Assembly (NCBI RefSeq): GCF_001517085.1
Contig: NZ_LRAC01000124.1
Location: 186,001 to 250,000, forward strand
Direction of reading: 5' to 3'
From: Paenibacillus sp. DMB5
Lineage (GTDB): Bacteria > Bacillota > Bacilli > Paenibacillales > Paenibacillaceae
Length of the DNA stretch: 64,000 nucleotides
Below, piece by piece: positions 38,241 to 46,128 of the stretch; positions within the stretch are counted from its first letter, which is position 1; every line of letters starts with the position of its first letter. A program made the translations under genes and the position numbers. Below the pieces are notes generated by a model that saw only the letters and a list, made by a program, of their open reading frames with translations, was not told where the DNA came from and did no database searches.

Positions 38241-39526
38241 ATGGACAGACATCGCGATAAGGCAGATCAGAAATTCCAGCGCAAAGCGCTGCAGGTACAG
38301 GAAGCTCAGTCACGGGTTATGGAATATGCCAAGCCGCTTGGTACTGAAGAGGTGCCGCTAAGCCAATGCTGCGGACGTGTTCTGGCGGAGCAGCTCCGTG
38401 CACCGCATCCGTTTCCGGCGTTCAACCGTTCAGGGATGGATGGTTATGCGCTTAGGGCAGCGGACACTTTGTCCTGTAATGCCGGGGAGCCAGTATGGCT
38501 GGAGGTAATAGACAATATTCCGTGCGGAGCAGTAGCATCTGCGGAGATAAAGGAAGGAACGGCAGCGCGGATCATGACCGGGGCACAGGTACCCCAGGGT
38601 GCAGATACTGTAGTCATGATCGAAATCACGGAATCCAGAGAGTATGACGGGAAAACCTATGTGGGCCTCCGTAAGCCGCAGCAGCCGGGCAGCAACATTA
38701 CCCCGGTTGGCTTTGAATTACAGGAAGGTGAGCTAGTCCTGCCGGCCGGACGAACCATTGCTGCAGGCGATATTGCCGTACTGGCCGCATTCGGGTTCCC
38801 GGTGGTAAAGGTGCAACGGCGGCCGAAGGTTGCTGTTTTTGCCACCGGGACAGAGCTGCTGGAGATCGATGAACCGCTGCAGCCGGGAAAAATCCGCAAC
38901 AGCAATTCCCCGATGCTAGAAGCGCTGGTAAGAGAAGCCGGTGGAGAGGCGGTAATGCTGGGCACGATTGCTGATGATCTGGAGCTGGCCCGCAGCAGGG
39001 TGCAGATGGCACTGGAGAACTATGATTTGGTGATTACGACCGGAGGAGTCTCAGTCGGTGATTACGATATTATGGGGGATCTGGTCCGGGAAAAAAGCGG
39101 GGAAATGCTGTTCAACAAGGTTACGATGCGTCCGGGAAGCGTCACTACGGCTGCTGTACGCGGTGCAAGCTGCTGCTTGCATTGTCGGGTAATCCCGGAG
39201 CCAGCTTTGTAGGCTTCCACCTGTTTGCCCGGCCGGTCATTTCGCTGATGCTGGGAGCGGATCAGCCGTTACTGCCGGAAATGAGCGCTTTTATGGGTAC
39301 GGACTATAGCAGGGTTAATAACTATACCCGGTTTGTACGCGCCAGACTGGTCATCCGAGACGGGATGATCCATGCCTATCCAGCGGTAATTGATGAATCC
39401 TCCGTCATGGTAACCATTAAGGACAGTGACTGTCTGATTGTTGTTCCGCCGGAAGCACGCGGATTAAAAACCGGGGACAAGGTGAAGGTGCTGAAGCTGC
39501 CGGGCGAACTGCGCGGGCAGGAATGA
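38241..39526 (+). pseudogene. moeA: Molybdopterin molybdenumtransferase, frameshifted
   Basis: MoeA inserts molybdenum into adenylylated molybdopterin. About 428 residues are spread over two frames. The first (ATG 38241, ACGGAGGTA) holds FNRSGMDGYALRA, RIMTGAQVPQGADTVV and the start of the MoCF-binding domain (ITTGGVSVGDYD), then fails after TAAVRGAS. The second resumes with KLLLALSGNPGASFVGFHLF, the next conserved block, to 39526. One missing base near 39163-39166 explains it (GGT-GCAAG to GGT-GGCAAG would read GGK). The remainder is intact, so an assembly error is likely. It is followed directly by mobB. Confidence 0.87.
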
Positions 39527-39540
39527 GAGGGGGAAGGTTG

Positions 39541-40206
39541 ATGCGCCACTTGAATAACAGCACCGGGAGAGGAAGGCTGCGTCTGCAGAAGAGCTCTAGT
39601 CGGCGCGTCTCCGGAGTGCAGAGAAGGAGTATAAGTCCGACTGCAACTCCGGGAAGCGACAACGACCGGGCCGCATTGAGTAAACCGGCTGTCTGCCAGA
39701 TCGTCGGCTATAAGAACAGCGGCAAAACATCACTGGTCTGTGCGCTTATCCCTTTACTCAAGCAGGGAGGGAAGTGCGTGGCAGTTATTAAGCATGACGG
39801 GCATGAATACGACATGGACCATCCCGGGACCGATACATGGAAACAGCGTCAGGCCGGCGCCATGGCGGTTGCCATTACAAGTCCGGCACGAACGTCTATT
39901 ATTGAAGAACGGGGCAGCAGCTTATCCGAGCTGATTAGGGGTTTTTCCGGTTACGATTACGTTCTTGTTGAAGGATTCAAGCAAGAAGCTTACCCGAAAA
40001 TTGTGCTGATCAGAAGGCCGGAGGATCTTGAATTACTGCAAAAAACGCGAAATATTGCAGCAATTGCTGCATGGGAACAAATGATCCCATATATCCATTC
40101 GCTAGTTCCGGGAAAGCAGGCACAGGTTTTTCAAATCAACGATACCGCAGGAATGGCCAACCTTTTACACCAACAACGATCTAATTTTCAAAATTTCAAC
40201 ATATGA
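39541..40206 (+). CDS. mobB: Molybdopterin-guanine dinucleotide biosynthesis protein B
   Basis: A P-loop GTP-binding adaptor of molybdenum cofactor synthesis. Walker A is GYKNSGKTSLV (about 59-69), with the MobB segments IKHDGHEYDMDHPGTDTW and VLVEGFKQEAYPKI. The protein has an unusual Arg/Ser-rich N-terminal extension of about 50 residues. The ATG at 39541 follows GAGGGGGAAGG; another ATG at 39523 overlaps the moeA stop and is possible. The last codons lie within a 24-bp sequence repeated at 44703, so the natural C-terminus may have been altered. Confidence 0.88.
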   Translation: MRHLNNSTGRGRLRLQKSSSRRVSGVQRRSISPTATPGSDNDRAALSKPAVCQIVGYKNSGKTSLVCALIPLLKQGGKCVAVIKHDGHEYDMDHPGTDTWKQRQAGAMAVAITSPARTSIIEERGSSLSELIRGFSGYDYVLVEGFKQEAYPKIVLIRRPEDLELLQKTRNIAAIAAWEQMIPYIHSLVPGKQAQVFQINDTAGMANLLHQQRSNFQNFNI

Positions 40207-40216
40207 AAAATTCACA
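40193..40216. repeat. 24-bp direct repeat, left copy
   Basis: ATTTCAACATATGAAAAATT then CACA, identical to 44703-44726; with the following bases the match is 27 of 28. It overlaps the mobB stop codon. The core TTTCA-ACATA-TGAAA is a partial palindrome. Confidence 0.85.
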
Positions 40217-40278
40217 ATAGAATGCTATTAAATCATAGACATGCTAATAAGCGACTTTTTAAAACACGGATAAAGGAA

Positions 40279-40316
40279 GGGCGGTGCCACACCCTAAGGG
40301 GGAACCGGCGCCGCCC
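40279..40316 (+). promoter_or_regulatory. Hairpin upstream of the cupin gene
   Basis: GGGCGGTGCC pairs with GGCGCCGCCC (one G-U) around an 18-base loop. No T-run follows, so it is more likely a structured leader or a mobB-end hairpin than a normal terminator. Confidence 0.4.
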
Positions 40317-40358
40317 GCACTGCGGTAAATGAGGCATACATAGAAAGGAGAACTACAA

Positions 40359-40706
40359 ATGAAAGTAAGTAAACATAATGCAGAGCACTATATTTGGGGA
40401 GATGGATGTGACGGTTGGCATTTAGTCCAGGATGAAAAGCTTAGTATCATCCATGAGCGGATGCCGGCGGATACAGCTGAAGTAAGGCATTATCATGAGA
40501 AGTCCCGGCAATTTTTCTTTGTGCTGTCCGGTACGGCTACGCTGGAAGTTGACGGCGTTGAATATACCCTTAATTCACAGGAGGGAAAAGAGGTCCAGCC
40601 GCTCGTTCCGCATCAAATGCTAAATAAATCTGATAAAGACGTTGAGTTCCTGGTTACTTCCCAGCCGCCCAGTAAGGGCGACCGTATATTAGTAGTAGAA
40701 CTATGA
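40359..40706 (+). CDS. Small cupin-domain protein
   Basis: A 115-residue single-domain cupin. The metal-site pattern is ERMPADTAEVRHYHEKSRQF for motif 1 (His-x-His and Glu) and VQPLVPHQMLN for motif 2. GAAAGGAGA precedes the ATG. Such small cupins can be isomerases, dioxygenases or sugar-binding proteins; the sequence gives no substrate. It is not in an operon with its neighbours. Confidence 0.85.
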   Translation: MKVSKHNAEHYIWGDGCDGWHLVQDEKLSIIHERMPADTAEVRHYHEKSRQFFFVLSGTATLEVDGVEYTLNSQEGKEVQPLVPHQMLNKSDKDVEFLVTSQPPSKGDRILVVEL

Positions 40707-40740
40707 ATTAGTAAAAACAGCGGACAAGAGGCTAGTGTGG

Positions 40741-41610
40741 TTACCGTCCGGACCAGTGATCAGGCCTTGTCAGCGTCGCGGGCAGCCTAGTGGCTGCATC
40801 TCCCTTGGCAGCATTCACTTGAAACTGGGTCAGGAAAAGGCTCGTGGAAAGATCAGCGCCGCAGATATTCGTGTCCCGGAAATCGGCCCCGATCAGGTCG
40901 GCTGCCCGCAGGTCAGCTCCGCTGAGGTCGGCAGCGATCAGGTAGGCGCCGCGCAGGCTGACACAGCGCAGGTCGGCCTTTTTCATCCGGGCGCCGATTA
41001 GATCGGCACCGCGCCCGTAGTTTTTCTGGCGCGGCGGTGCCGGCTTCAGACTGCTGCGGACGGCCTGCCTGGCTAACTCACTTGCCTGCAGCAGCAGTTC
41101 ATTGATTTCATAGCGCAGACCCGTTATATCGAGCTTTAGCACGGCCTCTGGCTCCTGCAGCGTAAGCTGTTCAGTTTTGTCCCTCGCTGCTGTTAGAGCA
41201 GCATGAACAGGAGCCGCTGCAGGCCAGCTGAGCGCCTCGGTCATATACCACAGCAATTCGTGCAGCTGGCGCATTACGGGGAAAACTTCAAACATCCGGG
41301 CCGCTGTAGAAGGGGCCTGGCGCCAGTCAACACCGCTATAAGTAATCATGGATACTTTTTGTCCTGCGCCAAAGCAATCATAGACGGTACAGCCGCGCAT
41401 GCCGGAATCTCTCAGCCGGTTATGAATTCCGCAGCGAAAATCCTCCTTCAGGTTGTGACAGGGCTGACCGGCTGCTTTATCCATCGCAAAGTCTGAAGAC
41501 AGGGCAAAAGGCAGAGCCGCACAGCAGAGACCGAAGCATTGCCCGCAGTCTGCACGCAGGCGAAGCAGCTCATTTTCAGAAGAATTTATATATTCTTGGT
41601 TATCAGACAA
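40741..41610 (-). CDS. Cys-rich N-terminal domain fused to pentapeptide repeats
   Basis: A 289-residue protein in three parts. First, a Cys-rich head (about 20-80; CGQCFGLCC, CHNLKEDFRC, CTVYDCFG) that looks metal-binding. Second, a helical middle (about 90-190). Third, a C-terminal pentapeptide-repeat helix (about 198-250; ADLIGARMKKADLRCVSLRG and on). TTG start at 41610 with GGAGGGA. Pentapeptide repeats form DNA-like quadrilateral helices, as in Qnr and MfpA, but are also structural. Function unknown. Confidence 0.8.
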   Translation of the reverse strand: MSDNQEYINSSENELLRLRADCGQCFGLCCAALPFALSSDFAMDKAAGQPCHNLKEDFRCGIHNRLRDSGMRGCTVYDCFGAGQKVSMITYSGVDWRQAPSTAARMFEVFPVMRQLHELLWYMTEALSWPAAAPVHAALTAARDKTEQLTLQEPEAVLKLDITGLRYEINELLLQASELARQAVRSSLKPAPPRQKNYGRGADLIGARMKKADLRCVSLRGAYLIAADLSGADLRAADLIGADFRDTNICGADLSTSLFLTQFQVNAAKGDAATRLPATLTRPDHWSGR

Positions 41611-41669
41611 CGGAAATTCCCTCCAGCATTAAAAATAAAAAGTACAGAGTGCTTACAAGTAACCTTACC

Positions 41670-42752
41670 TTAGCTATCCTGACGGCGCTCAATCGCTTCA
41701 GACATCGTTTTGTCAGTCAGATGGGCATAGACCTCAGTCGTTTCTGTTGAGGCATGTCCAAGCTGCTCTTTTGTCTTGTAGATATCATTCTGCAGATAAT
41801 AGTCTGTAGCGAAGGAATGGCGCAGCTTATGGACCGTCAGGTAAGGCTTGCCAAAGCGTTTGGCGTATTTGATAATCATCTCCTGAATGGCCCGCTTGGT
41901 CATGCGCTTGCCTTCGTTAGCTCCGTTAGGGAGGGCGATAAAAAGAGCTTTTTCACGTTTGGGTGTTTTATAACGGATTTGACGCAGGCTTAGATACTGA
42001 GCCAGATCATCCTTGGCCTGCTCCCGGAAATAGACCGGCGTCTTGAAGGTTTCATCGTTGTTGCCTTTACGGTACACGTAGAGCAGCTTGTTGTTGATGT
42101 CCAGATCGTCGATGTTCAGATTAACTACCTCGGATACCCGCAGGCCGGAGTTTAGAATAAGACTGGCTATGCAGGCATCCCGCTCACGGTTTTGCTGGAA
42201 CGAATAGTAAGCCTGTTTGTTGGATTCTACATCGCGCCCGTAGCCTTCATAAATGTAGCCTACGAACTCCAGCAGCTCCTCTTCTTCGAGAATTTTACCT
42301 TTTAGCTTGGCGGCCGTATCTTTAGGCTTGTGGATGCGTTTGATTTCAACTTTGGCCATAATATTGCGCTTTAGCAGCGGATAAAAGTTCTCGTCTTCGG
42401 CTATCTGGCTCAAATAATGGAACAGGGAGCGCAGGGCAGACAGCTTGCGGGATACCGTAACCCGGGAGTTGGCACTTTCGGCGCGAGTGGTCAGATACAA
42501 GCGGTAGCCGACAATGCTGTCCATGTGCAGAGTCTCCAGCTCCAGCAGAGTTATGTTTGCATTGCTGTCCGCAGCGGACAATCCTTCAGCCCGGAGCCAG
42601 CCGAAAAAGGATTCATAATCCCGGATATACTCCAGCAGGGTGGAGGGGGAAAGATCCGGGCGTTTATAGTCAATGAACTGCTGGACAAACCATGGCATGT
42701 GGACTACCCGCTGATCCAGATGCTTGCGGTCGTTGTTTTTTTGTATGCTCAT
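41670..42752 (-). CDS. xerS: Tyrosine recombinase XerS
   Basis: A 360-residue tyrosine recombinase closest in layout to XerS, the single-recombinase chromosome-dimer resolvase type found in streptococci and many bacilli. It has an N-terminal SAM-like core-binding domain (MPWFVQQFIDYKRPDLSPST near its start). Catalytic residues: Arg in LNSGLRVSEVVN, His-x-x-Arg in VHKLRHSFATD, His in LGHAST and Tyr in TEVYAHL. The start at 42752 has AGAAGGTGA; an ATG 27 bases earlier lacks a site. No dif-like site was recognised upstream. It need not be a phage integrase. Confidence 0.82.
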   Translation of the reverse strand: MSIQKNNDRKHLDQRVVHMPWFVQQFIDYKRPDLSPSTLLEYIRDYESFFGWLRAEGLSAADSNANITLLELETLHMDSIVGYRLYLTTRAESANSRVTVSRKLSALRSLFHYLSQIAEDENFYPLLKRNIMAKVEIKRIHKPKDTAAKLKGKILEEEELLEFVGYIYEGYGRDVESNKQAYYSFQQNRERDACIASLILNSGLRVSEVVNLNIDDLDINNKLLYVYRKGNNDETFKTPVYFREQAKDDLAQYLSLRQIRYKTPKREKALFIALPNGANEGKRMTKRAIQEMIIKYAKRFGKPYLTVHKLRHSFATDYYLQNDIYKTKEQLGHASTETTEVYAHLTDKTMSEAIERRQDS

Positions 42753-42876
42753 GACGTTCACCTTCTTCTGAGTTTGCATGATTAGAAAAAATAGGCTGTA
42801 TGTATACCGGCGTTTGTCTATTTTATCATAAAGTTATATGATGTGTAGTAAAACGTGAAGCACAGAGGTGAGCCTA

Positions 42877-43386
42877 ATGGAACTTGGAATCGAGCTGGTT
42901 CCCAAGGAGCAGAAGCAGATTATCAGCAGGCTGATGCAGTTTTATCTTTATGATTTTACCCGCTATCTGGATATTCAGGTGGACCGTGAGGGCAATTTTC
43001 CGGCCTATCCCGGCCTTGAAGCTTACTGGAGCAGCGGTAACAATAAATTTGCTTATCTCTTTACTGCGGACGGAAACATCGCCGGCTTTGCGCTGGTGGA
43101 CCGTCTGCTGCGGGACCCGGAAGGGCAGTTTTATATGACGGAATTTTTCGTAATGCAGAAGTATCGCCGCAGCGGGGTAGGCACATGGGCAGCACACAGG
43201 CTGTTTGATATGTTCCCGGGAGACTGGAAGGTCTCGCAGATCCGCGCGAATACACCGGCCCGCAATTTCTGGCACAGGGTGATCGGGGCGTACACGAACA
43301 ATGAGTTCAAGGAACGCTTCAATTCGCGGCAGGGCAATCCAAGCCAGTACTTCAGTACCGTTAATGCGGCGAGGGTCAAAAAATAA
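42877..43386 (+). CDS. GNAT-family N-acetyltransferase
   Basis: A 169-residue acetyl-CoA-dependent acyltransferase. The acetyl-CoA pyrophosphate-binding motif is MQKYRRSGVGTWAAHRLFD, preceded by a beta-strand (YMTEFFV), and the fold ends with RANTPARNFWHRVIGAY. The ATG at 42877 follows AGAGGTGAG. Substrate unknown. It is 22 bp upstream of the AbrB-type gene and probably co-transcribed with it. Confidence 0.87.
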   Translation: MELGIELVPKEQKQIISRLMQFYLYDFTRYLDIQVDREGNFPAYPGLEAYWSSGNNKFAYLFTADGNIAGFALVDRLLRDPEGQFYMTEFFVMQKYRRSGVGTWAAHRLFDMFPGDWKVSQIRANTPARNFWHRVIGAYTNNEFKERFNSRQGNPSQYFSTVNAARVKK

Positions 43387-43408
43387 CAAACATGCTGTGA
43401 GGTTTAAC

Positions 43409-44511
43409 ATGAAAGAATCAACAACGGTTCCGGGTCCGCTTAAAATGGCGGTTACACTTGCCACTGCGCTGGCCGGCGGTGGTCTGTTTATGCTGCTGGG
43501 CCTGCCTGTTCCATGGCTGCTCGGACCGATGATTGCAACACTGATCGGTGCAAACCTAAAGAAGCAGTACTACACCTGGCCCGGCCCGCTACGAAACAGC
43601 GGGATGATCATTGTCGGCTATACTATCGGACTTTCGTTGACCGCACCAGCACTGAAGGAGATGGCAGGGCAGCTGCCGTCGATGCTGCTGCTGACAGGGC
43701 TGCTGCTGCTTTTTTGTGCTGGAATCGCGGTCATTGTATCCAAAATATCAGGGATGAATTATAAAACGGTTCTGCTCGGCAGCATACCCGGCGGCCTGAC
43801 GCAAATGATCGTACTGGCAGAGGAATCAGATGATGTAAATCTCACGGTTGTGACCGTTATCCAGGTTGTCCGCCTGATGATGATCATTATTTGCGTGCCC
43901 TTGCTGATATTCAGTCCGTTTTTTGGGCCCGGCACAGGTTCGGAAGAGGCTATGCCTCTGGTAACGCAGTCTCACCCTCATTGCGGGAGTTATTCCCTAA
44001 TTTCATTATCTACGCCTTTGCCTGCACGTTTTGTGCCGTCGCCGGTCAGAAGGTGAAATTTCCGACAGCCTATCTGCTTGGCCCGGCGCTGGTTACTTCG
44101 GTCCTCCAGCTAAGCGGACTTACCGGCCCCGTACTGCCGGACCTGCTGCTGAATGCGGCCCAGCTGATGATAGGTGTGTTCGTAGGGCTGCTGCTCGATC
44201 CGCGCAGGCTGAATAATAAGCTGGTAACCTTGCTGCTGGCCGTTCTAAGCAGTGTGGTGCTGATAGGCGGGGCTTACATAATGAGCCTGCTGTTTGCTTA
44301 TTTTGATGAGGTATCCGTTTCTACTGCGCTGTTAAGCCTGGCGCCGGGCGGGATGGATCAGATGAGCCTGATTGCCCACGAAGTGGGGGCCGATCTGCCG
44401 ACTGTCGCGGGTTATCAGCTGTTCCGGACATTTTTTATCTTCTTTGGTGTTCCGCCGCTGTTTAAGCTGATTTTCCGGGGGAGGAAGAGGAAGGCTTCAG
44501 CAATTGGTTAA
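43409..44511 (+). pseudogene. AbrB-family membrane protein, frameshifted
   Basis: A membrane protein of about 366 residues with the duplicated AbrB transporter domain (not the DNA-binding AbrB), formerly named ammonia-monooxygenase-like. The first half (from ATG 43409, GAGGTTTA) shows LLGLPVPWLLGPMIATLIGA and GSIPGGLTQMIVLAEE. The second half repeats the theme (KVKFPTAYLLGPALVTS, SLAPGGMDQMSLIAHEVGAD). The frame breaks near 43970-43975: VTQS is followed by nonsense while the next frame gives PSLRELFPNFIIYAFAC. One missing base explains it. Function unproven; a transport role is presumed. Confidence 0.83.
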
Positions 44512-44532
44512 CATAGCTATAGTTATGTTAAC
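44507..44532. repeat. Palindromic element, copy 1
   Basis: GTTAACATA-GCTATAGT-TATGTTAAC, with perfect 9-bp arms and an 8-bp spacer (10-bp arms if the flanking G and C are included). It overlaps the stop codon of the AbrB-family gene. Shares its layout with 44596, 48707 and 62072. Confidence 0.85.
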
Positions 44533-44595
44533 CTTTCTCGTGTAAATGGAGCTTATTGGATATAGGGGGAGGAACGATCAATTTCATAACTATAA

Positions 44596-44621
44596 GTTAA
44601 CATAATAATTAATATGTTAAC
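44596..44621. repeat. Palindromic element, copy 2
   Basis: GTTAACATA-ATAATTAA-TATGTTAAC, with perfect arms and 8-bp spacer, in the convergent intergenic region. The surrounding stretch 44533-44894 is AT-rich, contains the right copy of the 24-bp repeat and no recognisable gene. Confidence 0.85.
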
Positions 44622-44702
44622 AATATATTATGATATAAAGATACCATAATATACCACTCTGAAACGCAACCCTCTCAACCGATTTTTATCATTATTTACC
44701 TT

Positions 44703-44726
44703 ATTTCAACATATGAAAAATTCACA
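44703..44726. repeat. 24-bp direct repeat, right copy
   Basis: Exact match to 40193-40216, in the same orientation, 4.51 kb away. The segment between the copies holds the cupin, pentapeptide, xerS, GNAT and AbrB-family genes. Confidence 0.85.
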
Positions 44727-44894
44727 TTAGTAAAAACAAAGTAAACCTTTCGCTCTGCCACATACTACTCCACAGATAAACTTCTCCTCTCCCTATCCAC
44801 AATAAAACATGAAAAAGGAAGGGGGCAACCCCTCCCGGAAATAACGAAACACAGACAATGAAATCTAAATATCCTCATAAAATCTGACTGGCCG

Positions 44895-45842
44895 CTAGTG
44901 GAGTAATTCTGTTAAGCGTTTTTTTAGCTCAAATGCAGTGTTGATAGCAGACAGGGCGTGATTCAGCGAAAGTACGGATGCTGTTCCGTCCCTGAAGCAT
45001 TCCAGAGCATGCCGCAGGCTTTGCTCATAAGGGTTGACCTTGTCCAGCAGTATTTCCTGCCGGCCGGCCTGGCCGTAAACGTAAAGAGCAGTATCTATGC
45101 CGCCCTGCATATCATCTTTTTCATAAAATTCAAGCTTGGCGTGCTCAAAATAAGCCTCATATCCTACAGTAAACGGATAGGCCGAAGGCATTAAAGAGAC
45201 TGCAGTAACCTGCGCATTAATCTGCGGTGTGTTGAAGGTAGCCTGTACCAGTGCCTGGCCTGCTTCTGCGTCCTGAGTACCCCAGACACTCGTTGCAGAA
45301 GCGCCATTCAGCAGCCAATTTATATAATCCAGCTCATGAATCATCAGATTGGTCGTAATGTTGTCCAGCCCCAAATCGCCCCACAAAGGCGGGGTTTCCC
45401 GGATCAGGCTCACCTTTAACAGCCGGCCGAATTTCCTTTGCTGAACGGCTTCATACAGATATTGATAGGCAGGGTCGAATTTAATGAACTGGTTGACCAG
45501 CACTCTTTTTTTATAATGGGTTTCAGCGCGCTTCATGGCTAACGCATCCTCGGCCGTCAGGCAGACCGGCGTTTCACAGAATACATGCTTCCCGGCTTCA
45601 AGCGCCATCAAAGTATACTGTTTATGTAAGGCTGAGGGCAGACATATGTCAATGATATCAAGGCCGGGATCATTAATGACTTCTTCAACCGAGGTGCTGG
45701 TTTCCACGCCTAGTTCTTCCTGCAATTTCTTAAGCTTCTCTTCATTTCGTCCAAAGACGACTATGCGTCCGGCAATTCCGGATTGATGGAACAAGCTGGC
45801 ATGGTAAGCACCAAACCCGGTCCCGAGTATCCCAATATTCAT
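44895..45842 (-). CDS. Gfo/Idh/MocA-family oxidoreductase
   Basis: A 315-residue NAD(P)-dependent dehydrogenase. The N-terminal Rossmann motif is IGILGTGFGAYHASLF, the family EKP-like segment is HVFCETPVCLTAEDA (Thr replaces the usual Lys-Pro context) and the C-terminal domain follows. AAAGGAGC precedes the ATG at 45842; the longer open frame lacks a ribosome site. Usual substrates are sugars, inositols or biliverdin; not resolvable here. The proximity of a divergent glycosidase hints at carbohydrate metabolism. Confidence 0.87.
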   Translation of the reverse strand: MNIGILGTGFGAYHASLFHQSGIAGRIVVFGRNEEKLKKLQEELGVETSTSVEEVINDPGLDIIDICLPSALHKQYTLMALEAGKHVFCETPVCLTAEDALAMKRAETHYKKRVLVNQFIKFDPAYQYLYEAVQQRKFGRLLKVSLIRETPPLWGDLGLDNITTNLMIHELDYINWLLNGASATSVWGTQDAEAGQALVQATFNTPQINAQVTAVSLMPSAYPFTVGYEAYFEHAKLEFYEKDDMQGGIDTALYVYGQAGRQEILLDKVNPYEQSLRHALECFRDGTASVLSLNHALSAINTAFELKKRLTELLH

Positions 45843-45984
45843 AACTAACAGCTCCTTTTGTGTTATACAACCATAATAAATAACTATTATTGACAACAGA
45901 GTGGCAAGAATGTCCATGAACTTTTACGGATTTTTGTCAGAGTGTCCCCTTTTAAAGTGCAAGATAGATTACAAAGTTTCACTC

Positions 45985-46012
45985 TTGATTTTAAGGATAT
46001 ATATGGTAAAAT
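45985..46012 (+). promoter_or_regulatory. Candidate promoter of the GH26 gene
   Basis: TTGATT (45985-45990) and TAAAAT (46007-46012) with a 16-bp spacer in AT-rich DNA. Confidence 0.4.
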
Positions 46013-46024
46013 ATAAAAATAAAA

Positions 46025-46038
46025 CGAACATACGTTCT
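46025..46038. promoter_or_regulatory. LexA/DinR-like box
   Basis: CGAACATACGTTCT matches the B. subtilis SOS-box consensus CGAAC-RNRY-GTTYC at 13 of 14 positions. It sits just downstream of the candidate promoter and 90 bp before the GH26 start. The half CGTTCTTG also resembles sequences before the WYL regulator, so another repressor is possible. Confidence 0.45.
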
Positions 46039-46128
46039 TGTTTGGGTGAGGTTTTCTAGTCCACAGTATTCCAAATCCGGTGGTTTAACCGCCTTTATAT
46101 AGATATTTTCCGACGAGGAGTGGTGGGA

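Noticed and set aside
41670..42752. Phage integrase marking a prophage
   Set aside because: The protein fits XerS, and no phage structural or lysis genes are found around it.
44507..44532. BirA (biotin repressor) operator
   Set aside because: GTTAAC half-sites are present but the distance between them (20 bp centre to centre) and flanking bases do not fit, and no biotin genes are near.
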